Shown here: piece after piece, positions 42,111 through 49,966 of the stretch | Position numbering within the stretch: the first letter of the stretch is position 1 | How the letters are laid out: each line of letters opens with the position of its first letter | Assembly (NCBI RefSeq): GCF_014235185.1 | Contig: NZ_CP060131.1 | Coordinates: forward strand, 5,029,501 to 5,093,500 | DNA length: 64,000 nt | Direction of reading: 5' to 3' | DNA from: Pseudonocardia petroleophila | GTDB lineage: Bacteria; Actinomycetota; Actinomycetes; Mycobacteriales; Pseudonocardiaceae | The notes under the pieces: generated by a model | Seen by the model: the letters and a program-made list of their open reading frames with translations, nothing else | Told to the model about the DNA's origin: nothing | Databases searched by the model: none | Position numbers and translations under genes: made by a program

Positions 42111-43106
42111 TCAGCGCGCCGCGGTCCAGCGGCGCTCCAGGTGCGCGCGGCCCTGCTCGGTGAGCGGGCCGTGCAGCCGCAGGCGGGCCATGCCGCCGTC
42201 GGGGTGGATGTCCAGGCGTACCGCCGTGGTGGGGCGGGGGTCGGCGAGCACGAAGCGGTGCCGGGTGTCGGGGCGCAGCGGTACCCGGGGCAGCAGGTCG
42301 AACCACTCCCCCGCCCCCGTGCGGCCGCGCAGCGTCGCCCACCCGGGCGCGTTGTGCAGGAACCAGCTCGTGTCCAGCTCGGCGACGGCGATCGTGCCCT
42401 CGGCGGCGAGCGCGAGCTCCACCCAGTCGTTGCCGTCGTCGCGGCGCCGGGCGGTCTCCCAGCCCTCCCCCATCGAGCGGGCGGGCCCGGGCAGCAGCAG
42501 GTTGTTCGGCGAGCTGTAGAACAGGTTCGAGCAGCCGGTGACGACGCCGCCGTTCTCCAGCGCCACCAGGTCGACGGTGCCGAGCGCGTCGAGCAGCGCC
42601 GGGTCCGGCAGCGCCTCGCCGTGCACCCGCAGCCGCGCGACGCCGCCGTCGGGGAAGATCCGCAACCGGACGTGCGTGACCCGCCGGGTGCTCTGCACGG
42701 CGAACGCGTTCTCGGTGTCGCCCGTGATCGCCGTGCGCGGGAGCAGGGGCTCCCACGCGGCGCCGGTCAGGTCGTCGACCGACGGGTTCCCGTCGAGCGC
42801 GACGCCGTCGACCGCCGCCTCCGGCGGGTAGTTGCCGGTGAACCAGGACGTGTCGACGACGACGCCGTGCACGATCCCCGGCGCGCCGAGCCGGACGACG
42901 GCCTCGTCGTGGCCCGCCTCCCGGCGGCGGCGGGTCTCCCAGCCGTCGTAGACCTTGCCCTTGGGCCCGAACGAGCCCGGGTCGAACACGGCCGGCCCGG
43001 GGGTGATCAGGTTCTCGCGGACGGCGAACGCCTCGTCGTTGGCGTGCACGACCGAGCCGCCGAGGTTGCGCACGGCGAGATCGGGCAGCCTGCGGAACTC
43101 GTTCAC
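42111..43106 (-). CDS. alc: Allantoicase
   Basis: The 331-residue protein is built of two allantoicase repeats. Each has a DxSWF core (VVVDTSWFTGNYPPEAAVDG and AELDTSWFLHNAPGWATLRG), preceded by GKVYDGWETRRRREAGHDE or GEGWETARRRDDGNDWVE and followed by RLRIFPDGGVARLRVHG or RLDIHPDGGMARLRLHG. It hydrolyses allantoate to ureidoglycolate and urea. GTG 43106 overlaps the allantoinase stop (GTGA) and has GAGGAG upstream. Bacterial allantoicases are about 330 aa, so the length is right. Its product would need a ureidoglycolate lyase, for which no clear gene is seen in the window. Confidence 0.96.
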   Translation of the reverse strand: MNEFRRLPDLAVRNLGGSVVHANDEAFAVRENLITPGPAVFDPGSFGPKGKVYDGWETRRRREAGHDEAVVRLGAPGIVHGVVVDTSWFTGNYPPEAAVDGVALDGNPSVDDLTGAAWEPLLPRTAITGDTENAFAVQSTRRVTHVRLRIFPDGGVARLRVHGEALPDPALLDALGTVDLVALENGGVVTGCSNLFYSSPNNLLLPGPARSMGEGWETARRRDDGNDWVELALAAEGTIAVAELDTSWFLHNAPGWATLRGRTGAGEWFDLLPRVPLRPDTRHRFVLADPRPTTAVRLDIHPDGGMARLRLHGPLTEQGRAHLERRWTAAR

Positions 43107-44407
43107 GACTCTCCTCGGGTGAGCAGGCGGCCGCGGGGCGGGCCGTCGTCGACCGGGGCGCCGCGCAGCCAGGTCGCGCGGACCCGGCCGTGCAGCTCGC
43201 GCCCGGCGTAGGGGGTGATCGGGTGGCGGTGGTGCAGCGCGCCGACGGTGAACGCCTCGTCCGGGGCCAGCACGACGAGGTCGGCGTCGCCGCCCGCCGC
43301 GATCCGGCCCTTGCGGGTCATCCCGACCAGCGCGGCGGGCCGCTCGGCCATCCACCGCACCACCTCGGCGAGGTCGTGGCCGCGGCGGCGGGCCTCGGTC
43401 CACACCACCGGCAGGCTCAGCTGCAGCGACGCGATCCCGCCCCAGGCGGCGCCGAAGTCGCCGCTGTCGAGCTCCTTCAACTCCGGCGTGCACGGCGAGT
43501 GGTCGCTGACCACCAGGTCGACGGTGCCGTCGGCGAGGCCCGCCCACAGCGCGTCGCGGTTGGCCGACCCGCGCACCGGCGGGCAGCACTTGAACCGGGT
43601 GTCGCCGTCGGGCACCTCCTCGGCGGTGAGCGCGAGGTAGTGCGGGCAGGTCTCGACGCTCACCCGCACGCCCGCGGCCCGCGCCGCCGCGAGCTGCGGC
43701 AGCGACCCGGCCGAGGACAGGTGCACCACGTGCACCCGCGCCCCGGTCTCCCCGGCGAGCCGCAGCAGCAGCGCGATGGCGGAGTCCTCCGACGCACCGG
43801 GGCGCGACGCCACGAAGTCGGCGTAGCGGCGCCCGGACGCGGCCGTGACCAGCGCCCCGTCCTCGGCGTGCGCGATCAGCAGCCCGTCGAACGCGGCGAC
43901 CTCGCGCAGCGCGGGTCCCGGGTCGAGCAGCGGCGGGAACTCGGGCACGCCGGAGTCGATGAGGAAGGCCTTGACGCCGAACACGCCCGCGTCGTGCAGC
44001 GCCCGCAGGTCGCCGGTGTTGCCCGGGACGGCCCCGCCCCAGAACCCGACGTCGACGGCGCACCGGCCGTCGGCGGCCTTCCGCTTGACCTCCAGCGCGT
44101 CGACGTCGACGGTCGGCGGCAGGGAGTTCAGCGGCATGTCGACGATCGTGGTGACCCCGCCCGCCGCCGCGGCGCGGGTGGCGGTCGCGAAGCCCTCCCA
44201 CTCGGTGCGGCCCGGCTCGTTGACGTGCACGTGCGTGTCGACCAGCCCGGGGATCAGCACCTCGTCGGCGGCGAGGACGACCTCACGGGCCCCGGCGACG
44301 GCGGCGTCGCGCGGCAGCACCGCGGCGATCCGCTCCCCCTCGACGACCACGGCGGCCGCCCGCTGCACGCCGTCGACCACGGCCCGGTCGGCCCGGAACA
44401 CGATCAC
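43103..44407 (-). CDS. allB: Allantoinase
   Basis: This 434-residue cyclic amidohydrolase has the metal-binding opening GLVDTHVHVNEPGRTEWEGF, FGVKAFLIDSG (the carbamylated Lys), LIAHAEDGAL, VHVVHLSSAGSL, and the catalytic Asp in VVSDHSPCTPELK. It opens allantoin to allantoate. The Lys and HVH patterns, and the partner gene, separate it from dihydropyrimidinase. GTG 44407 overlaps the stop of the upstream small gene (GTGA), and its stop overlaps allantoicase. The C-terminal DGPPRGRLLTRG loop is the usual closing segment. Confidence 0.96.
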   Translation of the reverse strand: MIVFRADRAVVDGVQRAAAVVVEGERIAAVLPRDAAVAGAREVVLAADEVLIPGLVDTHVHVNEPGRTEWEGFATATRAAAAGGVTTIVDMPLNSLPPTVDVDALEVKRKAADGRCAVDVGFWGGAVPGNTGDLRALHDAGVFGVKAFLIDSGVPEFPPLLDPGPALREVAAFDGLLIAHAEDGALVTAASGRRYADFVASRPGASEDSAIALLLRLAGETGARVHVVHLSSAGSLPQLAAARAAGVRVSVETCPHYLALTAEEVPDGDTRFKCCPPVRGSANRDALWAGLADGTVDLVVSDHSPCTPELKELDSGDFGAAWGGIASLQLSLPVVWTEARRRGHDLAEVVRWMAERPAALVGMTRKGRIAAGGDADLVVLAPDEAFTVGALHHRHPITPYAGRELHGRVRATWLRGAPVDDGPPRGRLLTRGES

Positions 44408-44778
44408 GGCTGCCCCCGGTACGCGCGCCAGCTCGCCAGCGCCGAGATGTCGGTCAGCTCCGCGGCGCCGTGCGCGCGGCGCAGGACCATCGCCAGCGAT
44501 CCCGACCCGTCGGCCAGCTCCACCACGCCCAGCTCCAGGCCGTCGGGCTCGCCGGGGAGCAGGACCTCGCGCAGCCGGTCGTAGGACAGGTCGTAGACCT
44601 CGCCGTGCACCGCGGCCCCGCCCGCGCCGACGTCCTCCAGCGCGGGGTAGCGGCCGCCGACGGCGTGGAACCGGTAGCGCGGCGCGGTCGTGGTGGTCGC
44701 GACCAGCGGGGCGTCGCCGACGAGGTGGTGGTCGGCGCCGCCGGCCATGGCGGTGCCGTTGAGGAACATGAGGGGCAC
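44404..44778 (-). CDS. Small protein like the allophanate hydrolase C-terminal domain
   Basis: The 124-residue protein begins PLMFLNGTAMAGGADHHLVG and has APRYRFHAVGGRYPALEDVGAGGAAVHGEVYDL and LLPGEPDGLELGVVELADGSGSLAMVLR. This matches my memory of the gamma-glutamylcyclotransferase-like C-terminal domain of allophanate hydrolase (AtzF type), here encoded alone. In allophanate hydrolases that domain helps process N-carboxylated urea derivatives. Lying between xanthine dehydrogenase and allantoinase in the same operon, it might act on ureidoglycolate, allophanate or a related ureide (speculative). GTG 44778 has AAGGAG six bases upstream. A 19-bp tandem repeat lies in its leader. Confidence 0.7.
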   Translation of the reverse strand: MPLMFLNGTAMAGGADHHLVGDAPLVATTTTAPRYRFHAVGGRYPALEDVGAGGAAVHGEVYDLSYDRLREVLLPGEPDGLELGVVELADGSGSLAMVLRRAHGAAELTDISALASWRAYRGQP

Positions 44779-44795
44779 GGTCGCTCCTTGTCGGG

Positions 44796-44845
44796 GTCGT
44801 GCGCGGGTCGGGGGGTCGTGCGCGGGTCGGGGGGTCGTGCGCGGA
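44796..44845. repeat. 19-bp tandem repeat in the leader after the xanthine dehydrogenase gene
   Basis: GTCGTGCGCGGGTCGGGGG occurs at 44796 and 44815 and partly at 44834 (about 2.6 copies). It fills most of the gap of about 109 nt between the large xanthine dehydrogenase subunit and the small AH_C-like gene. It could be a variable spacer affecting relative expression. Confidence 0.8.
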
Positions 44846-44887
44846 AGGGGTGGCCGGGGCGAACCCTTCCGCACACGGGCGGTGGCG

Positions 44888-47146
44888 TCAGCCGCAGAGG
44901 TGCTCGGGCCGCACGGGGACGCGCCGGACGGGCCGGCCGGTCGCCGCGCGGATCGCCGCCGCCACCGCGGGCCCGCTGCTGATCGTCGGCGGCTCGCCGA
45001 CCCCGCGCACGCCGTAGGGGGCGTGCGGGTCGGCGTACTCGAGCACCGCGATCCGCATCGGGGGCATGTCGAGGATCGTGGGGATCAGGTAGTCGGTGAA
45101 CGACGGGTTCCGCACGTGGCCGTCGGTCACGACGATCTCCTCCATCAGCGCCAGGCCCATCCCCTGGGCGCTGCCGCCCTGGATCTGGCCGATCACGGCG
45201 TCCGGGTTGATCGCCTTGCCGACGTCCTGCGCGGTGTCCAGCGCCACGACCTTGACCAGCCCCAGCTCGACGTCCACGTCGACCACGGCCCGGTGCGCGG
45301 AGAACGCGTACTGCACGTGCGCGTCGCCCTGCCCGGTCTCCGGGTCGATCGCCCGGGTCGGCCGGTGCCGCCACTCGACGGTCTCCTCGACGGCGTCGTC
45401 GCCGAGCACCTCGGCCAGCGACGCGACCACCTCCCCCTGCGCCGACACGATCTTGTCGCCGTCCAGGCGGCAGCCGGGCACGTCGACCCGGGCCAGCACC
45501 GACGCGCGCACGGCCTCGCAGGCGGCCTTGACCGCGCCGCCGGTGACGTAGGTCTGCCGTGACGCCGACGTGGAGCCGCCGGACCCGACCGTGGTGTCCT
45601 TGGGGTGCACCACGACCCGCTCGACGCCCAGCTCGGTGCGGCAGATCTGCTGCTCCACGGTGATCAGGCCCTGCCCGACCTCCGCCGCCGCGGTGTGCAC
45701 GGTGACCACCGGCTCGCCGCCGGTCAGCTCCAGGCGGACGCGCGCGGTCGAGTAGTCGTCGAAGCCCTCGGAGAACCCGACGTTCTTGTAGGTCACCGCG
45801 TAGCCGATCCCCCGCACGACGCCCTCGCCGTGGGTGGTGTTGGCGACCCCGCCGGGGAGGTCGCGCAGGTCGGCCTCGGCCTCCCGCTCCGGGGGCAGCG
45901 GCATGTCGCGGACGATCCGGACCAGCTCGGCCACCGGCGCCGCGGAGTCGATCAGCTGCCCGGTGATGTTGTGGTCGCCCTCGCGCATCCCGTTGAGCGC
46001 GCGGATCTCGACCCGGTCGACGCCCACGGCGTCCGCGAGCTCGTCCATCAGGGCCTCGTGGGCGAACGCGGCCTGCACGCAGCCGAAGCCGCGCATCGCC
46101 CCGCACGGCGGGTTGTTCGTGTACACGCCGCGGGCGTCGACGTGCACGCTCGGGAAGTTGTAGGGGCCCATGCCCAGCGTGCCGCCGTTGCCGACGACCG
46201 CCCCGGTCGACGAGGCGTACGCACCGCCGTCGAACAGGATGTCGGCCCGGCCGTAGACCAGCGTGCCGTCCGGCTGCGCGCCGAACTCGTAGCGCAGCCA
46301 CGCCGGGTGGCGGTGGACGTGGCCGTGGAAGGACTCGTCGCGGGCGTAGCTCATCTTCACCGGCTTCCCGGTGCGCAGAGCGAGGAGGCAGGCGTGGACG
46401 TGGACCGAGAGGTCCTCGCGCCCGCCGAACGCCCCGCCGACGCCGGCCAGGGTGAGCCGCACCTGCTCGGGCGGCAGCCCGAGCACGCGGCAGATCTGGG
46501 ACTGGTCGACGTGCAGCCACTGCGTGGCGACGAACAGGTCGACGCCGCCGTCGCCGTCGGGCACGGCCAGCCCGGACTCGGGGCCCAGGAACGCCTGGTC
46601 CTGCATGCCGACCTCGAAGTCCAGCGCCACCACGACGGGTGCGGTGGGGGCGGGGTCGCCGCGGCGGATCTGCATCGCCCGGACCAGGTTGCCGCCGGGG
46701 TGCACCTGCGGAGCGTCGTCGTCGAGGGCGCGGCGGGGATCGGTGACGGCGGGCAGCACCTCGTAGTCGACGACGATCCGCTTCGCCGCGCGCCGCGCGG
46801 TCTCCGGGTGGTCGGCGGCGACCAGCGCCACCGGCTCGCCCTCGTAGCGGACGACGCCGGTCGCCAGGGCCGGGGTGTCGAGGTGCTCCAGACCCACGGC
46901 GTTGACGCCGGGCACGTCGTCGGCGGTGAGCACCGCGGACACGCCGGGCACGGCCCGTGCGGCCGCGGTGTCGATCGAGCGGATGCGGGCGTGCGGGTGC
47001 GGGCTGCGCAGCGTGACGCCCCAGACCATGTCGTCGTGCCACAGGTCCGAGGCGTAGGCGAACTGGCCGGTGACCTTGAGGTCGGCGTCGGGGCGGACCG
47101 GCGAGTCGCCGATCCGGCCGGCGACGCCGGTCTGCGTGCTGGTCAT
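44888..47146 (-). CDS. Xanthine dehydrogenase molybdopterin-binding subunit
   Basis: The 752-residue large subunit of the xanthine oxidase family contains the cofactor-binding LAGVGGAFGGREDLSVHVHACLLA, PPCGAMRGFGCVQAAF, TAAAEVGQGLITVEQQ and TTVGSGGSTSASRQTY. The catalytic Glu is in GVRGVGEPPTISSG close to the C-terminus. It oxidises hypoxanthine and xanthine to urate together with the separate iron-sulfur and FAD subunits. The gene order FAD - 2Fe-2S - amidohydrolase - Mo subunit is slightly unusual because a deaminase-like gene interrupts the subunits. ATG 47146 overlaps the preceding stop (ATGA). The insertion chaperone XdhC is not in the window. Confidence 0.93.
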   Translation of the reverse strand: MTSTQTGVAGRIGDSPVRPDADLKVTGQFAYASDLWHDDMVWGVTLRSPHPHARIRSIDTAAARAVPGVSAVLTADDVPGVNAVGLEHLDTPALATGVVRYEGEPVALVAADHPETARRAAKRIVVDYEVLPAVTDPRRALDDDAPQVHPGGNLVRAMQIRRGDPAPTAPVVVALDFEVGMQDQAFLGPESGLAVPDGDGGVDLFVATQWLHVDQSQICRVLGLPPEQVRLTLAGVGGAFGGREDLSVHVHACLLALRTGKPVKMSYARDESFHGHVHRHPAWLRYEFGAQPDGTLVYGRADILFDGGAYASSTGAVVGNGGTLGMGPYNFPSVHVDARGVYTNNPPCGAMRGFGCVQAAFAHEALMDELADAVGVDRVEIRALNGMREGDHNITGQLIDSAAPVAELVRIVRDMPLPPEREAEADLRDLPGGVANTTHGEGVVRGIGYAVTYKNVGFSEGFDDYSTARVRLELTGGEPVVTVHTAAAEVGQGLITVEQQICRTELGVERVVVHPKDTTVGSGGSTSASRQTYVTGGAVKAACEAVRASVLARVDVPGCRLDGDKIVSAQGEVVASLAEVLGDDAVEETVEWRHRPTRAIDPETGQGDAHVQYAFSAHRAVVDVDVELGLVKVVALDTAQDVGKAINPDAVIGQIQGGSAQGMGLALMEEIVVTDGHVRNPSFTDYLIPTILDMPPMRIAVLEYADPHAPYGVRGVGEPPTISSGPAVAAAIRAATGRPVRRVPVRPEHLCG

Positions 47147-48552
47147 GCCTTCTCCAACAGGGTGCGGTGGACGCGTGCGCACTCGCGGGCGAGCGCGTCG
47201 GTGTCGACGGTGAGGACGCGGTCGCGCTCGACGACCGGGCGGCCGTCGACGAGCAGCAGCTCCAGGGGCGGCGGTGAGCCGAGGACGAGCGCGGCCACCG
47301 GGTCGGCGACGTCGGCGTGCGCGAGCCCGTCGATGCGCCACAGGGCGAGGTCGGCGAGCTTGCCGACCTCGATCGAGCCGATCTCGTCGGCGCGGCCGAG
47401 GACGGCGGCCCCGCCGAGGGTGCCCAGCTCCAGTGCGTCGCGGACGGTGAGCGCGGTGGGCCCGCCGACGGCGCGGGCGAACAGCAGCGCATGCCGCAGC
47501 TCCTCCAGCAGGCTGCCGGCCTCGTTGCTGGCCGCGCCGTCGACGCCGAGCCCGACGCGGGCGCCGGCGTCGCGCAGGTCGCGGGTGCGGGCGATGCCGG
47601 CCCCGAGGCGCGCGTTGGACGACGGGCAGTGCGCCACGCCGGTGGACGAGTCGCCGATCTTCTTCACCGCGGAGTCGTCGAGGTGGATCGCGTGGGCGAA
47701 CCAGACGTCGTCGCCGGTCCAGCCCAGCGACTCGACGTACTCCAGCGGCGAGCAGCCGAAGCGCTCCCGGCAGAAGTCCTCCTCGTCGAGGGTCTCGGCG
47801 AGGTGGGTGTGCAGCCGGACGCCGAGCTCCCTGGCCAGCACCGCGGACTCGCGCATGAGGTCCCCGGTCACCGAGAACGGCGAGCAGGGGGCCAGGGCCA
47901 CCCGCAGCATCGAGCCCGGCGACGGGTCGTGCCAGCGGTCCACGGCCTCCCGGGACGCGGCGAGGATCGCGTCGCGCGACTCGACGACGTGGTCGGGCGG
48001 CAGGCCGCCGTCGCGGCGGCCCAGGTCCATCGAGCCGCGCGTCGTGTGGAACCGCAGCCCCACCTCGGCGGCCGCGCGGATCTCGGCCCCGAGGACGTCG
48101 CCGCCCTCACGGGGGAACACGTAGTGGTGGTCGCTGCTGGTGGTGCAGCCGGTGAGCGCGAGCTGCGCCAGCGCTCCGCTCGCGCCGGTGTGCACGGCGT
48201 GCTCGTCGATGCCGGCCCACACCGGGTAGAGCGTGGTCAGCCACTCGAAGAGCGTGTGGTCGACGGCCAGCCCGCGGGTGACCCACTGGTAGAGGTGGTT
48301 GTGGGTGTTGACGAGACCGGGGGTGAGCAGGCAGCCGCGGCCGTCCACCACCCGTGCGCGGAAACGCTCGCCCTGGCCCGCCTCTCCGCGCACGAGGGCC
48401 TCCGGCGCGGGGCCGGGGCCGACGGCGGTGATCCGGTTGCCCTCGACGACGACGTGCCCGCCGGGGAACTCCTCGCCGGTGACGGTGACGACGTGCGCAC
48501 CCTCGATGATCGTGGTCGGGCCGTCGGTGCTCACTGCGCCGTCGGTGCTCAC
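47143..48552 (-). CDS. Amidohydrolase, probable 8-oxoguanine or related purine deaminase
   Basis: This 469-residue metal-dependent deaminase (AtzA/TrzN/GuaD-like) has PGLVNTHNHLYQWVTRGLA (HxH), HTHLAETLDEED, FAHAIHLDD, and the catalytic Asp in GLGVDGAASNE. NTHNHLYQ resembles 8-oxoguanine deaminases, and guanine deaminase is the alternative. Either would feed xanthine or urate into the pathway. The start is uncertain: GTG 48552 overlaps the XdhA stop (GTGA) and an 18-bp tandem duplication creates a second identical GTG at 48534 (463 aa). The stop overlaps the large dehydrogenase subunit gene (ATGA), so the deaminase is translated in one chain with all three subunits. Confidence 0.85.
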   Translation of the reverse strand: MSTDGAVSTDGPTTIIEGAHVVTVTGEEFPGGHVVVEGNRITAVGPGPAPEALVRGEAGQGERFRARVVDGRGCLLTPGLVNTHNHLYQWVTRGLAVDHTLFEWLTTLYPVWAGIDEHAVHTGASGALAQLALTGCTTSSDHHYVFPREGGDVLGAEIRAAAEVGLRFHTTRGSMDLGRRDGGLPPDHVVESRDAILAASREAVDRWHDPSPGSMLRVALAPCSPFSVTGDLMRESAVLARELGVRLHTHLAETLDEEDFCRERFGCSPLEYVESLGWTGDDVWFAHAIHLDDSAVKKIGDSSTGVAHCPSSNARLGAGIARTRDLRDAGARVGLGVDGAASNEAGSLLEELRHALLFARAVGGPTALTVRDALELGTLGGAAVLGRADEIGSIEVGKLADLALWRIDGLAHADVADPVAALVLGSPPPLELLLVDGRPVVERDRVLTVDTDALARECARVHRTLLEKA

Positions 48553-48558
48553 TGCGCC
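48523..48558. repeat. Perfect 18-bp tandem duplication over the deaminase start codon
   Basis: GTCGGTGCTCACTGCGCC occurs twice in a row (48523-48540 and 48541-48558). It duplicates VSTDGA and the start context, giving the deaminase two in-frame GTG codons. Only the outer one overlaps the XdhA stop. Confidence 0.9.
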
Positions 48559-49004
48559 GCCTGACGCACGGCGTCCAGGATCTTCTCGTAGCCGGTGCAG
48601 CGGCAGAGGTTCCCGGCCAGCGCCTCGCGGATCTCCGGGTCGCTCGGCGCGGGGTTGCGCTCCAGCAGGTCGTGGGTGGAGACGACCAGGCCGGGGGTGC
48701 AGAAGCCGCACTGCACGGCGCCGCACGCGACGAACGCCTGCTGCACCGGGTGCAGCTCGCCGTCGTCGGCCAGCCCCTCGACGGTGGTGACCGAGCGGCC
48801 CTGCGCCTGCCCGGCCGCGACCAGGCAGGAGCACACCGGCACGCCGTCGAGGTAGACGGTGCACGAGCCGCACTCCCCCTGCTCGCACGCGTTCTTGGAG
48901 CCGGGCAGCCCCATCCGCTCGCGCAGGGCGTGCAGCAGGCTCTCGCCCTCCCACACGTCGTCGACGGCGTGCTCGGTCCCGTTGACGGTCAGCTCGATCC
49001 TCAT
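48549..49004 (-). CDS. Xanthine dehydrogenase 2Fe-2S subunit
   Basis: The 151-residue small subunit has an N-terminal plant-type ferredoxin domain (NACEQGECGSCTVYLDGVPVCSCLVA) and a C-terminal helical [2Fe-2S] domain (CGAVQCGFCTPGLVV, AGNLCRCTGYEKI). These are the two standard cluster sites of the xanthine oxidase family. It passes electrons from the molybdenum subunit to FAD. ATG 49004 overlaps the FAD subunit's stop (ATGA) and its own stop overlaps the deaminase start (GTGA). Length is that of other separate Fe-S subunits. Confidence 0.96.
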   Translation of the reverse strand: MRIELTVNGTEHAVDDVWEGESLLHALRERMGLPGSKNACEQGECGSCTVYLDGVPVCSCLVAAGQAQGRSVTTVEGLADDGELHPVQQAFVACGAVQCGFCTPGLVVSTHDLLERNPAPSDPEIREALAGNLCRCTGYEKILDAVRQAAQ

Positions 49005-49870
49005 GCGGCGCTCCGGTAGTCGGTCCAGGCCCACGTGGCCGCGCGGCGCGCCATCACGGACAGGGTGTGCAGGCGGTAGGCGGCGGTGCCGCGGACGTCG
49101 TCGATGGGGGCGGCGGCGTCGCGCACCCGGCGGCCGAACTCGACCGCGAGCCCCTCGGGCAGCTCGCCGCGCGACTCCCACAGCCCCGCGGCCTCCAGCT
49201 CCCCGGCCAGGTACTCCCCCGCCGCGACGGCGCGGCGCGGGGTGGGCGCGGCGCTGCCGATCCCGGTGCCGACGGCCCGGCGGTCGGGGTGCAGCGCCAG
49301 CCCGAAGGCCGACACCGCGATCACCATCGCGTTGCGGGTGCCGATCTTGCTGAACTGCTGCGGCCCGGCCGGCGGGGTGATCCACACGGCGGCGATCAGC
49401 TCGTCGGGGGCGAGCGCGTTGCGCTTGACGCCGGTGAAGAACTCGGCGACCGGCACCGTCCGGCTGCCGCGCACCGACGCCACCTCGACCTCGGCGTCGG
49501 CGGCGAGCAGCGCCGGATGGCTGTCACCCGCGGGCGAGGCCGCACCGAGGTTGCCGCCGACGGTGCCGCGGTTGCGGATCTGCGGCGAGCCGACCGTCCG
49601 CGCCGCCATCGCCAGCCCGGGCAGCGTCGCGCCCAGCTCGTCGATGACGCGGGCGTAGGTGACGCCCGCGCCGAGCCGGATGCGACCCCCCTCGGGTGCC
49701 CACTCGCGCAGCTCGGGCACGCGGGTGAGGTCGAGCAGGGCGGGCGGCCTGCGGTGGTCGAAGTTGATCTCGACCATGACGTCGGTGCCGCCCGCGACGG
49801 GCAGCGCGTCGGGATGCTCCGCCTTCGCCGCGAGCGCGTCGGCCCAGGTGGTGGGCGCCAGGAAGTCCAT
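49001..49870 (-). CDS. Xanthine dehydrogenase FAD-binding subunit
   Basis: The 289-residue CoxM/XdhB-type flavoprotein begins MDFLAPTTWADALAAKAEHPDALPVAGGTDVMVEIN. It has the FAD-binding repeats AGGTDVMVEIN and TVGSPQIRNRGTVGGNLGAASPAGDSHPALLA, and a C-terminal CO_deh_flav_C part. It reoxidises the Fe-S subunit with NAD+ or another acceptor. It is the first gene of the xanthine dehydrogenase-allantoin operon. The 93-nt gap to the divergent pucR contains the promoter of both, and the expected regulator binds there. ATG 49870. Confidence 0.95.
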   Translation of the reverse strand: MDFLAPTTWADALAAKAEHPDALPVAGGTDVMVEINFDHRRPPALLDLTRVPELREWAPEGGRIRLGAGVTYARVIDELGATLPGLAMAARTVGSPQIRNRGTVGGNLGAASPAGDSHPALLAADAEVEVASVRGSRTVPVAEFFTGVKRNALAPDELIAAVWITPPAGPQQFSKIGTRNAMVIAVSAFGLALHPDRRAVGTGIGSAAPTPRRAVAAGEYLAGELEAAGLWESRGELPEGLAVEFGRRVRDAAAPIDDVRGTAAYRLHTLSVMARRAATWAWTDYRSAA

Positions 49871-49951
49871 GCGACGAGTACAGCCCGCCGCGGGCGTCGG
49901 CAGAAGTCGCCGCCGTGACGAATCGACGGCCCGCGCACGCCGTCGGAGTTG

Positions 49952-49966
49952 TACGTTCCTCCAATG
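49952..49966 (+). promoter_or_regulatory. Leaderless promoter of pucR
   Basis: TACGTT (49952-49957) ends 6 nt before the ATG at 49964 and no Shine-Dalgarno is present. The -35 region is weak. The divergent region 49871-49951 is where PucR would be expected to bind. Confidence 0.5.
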
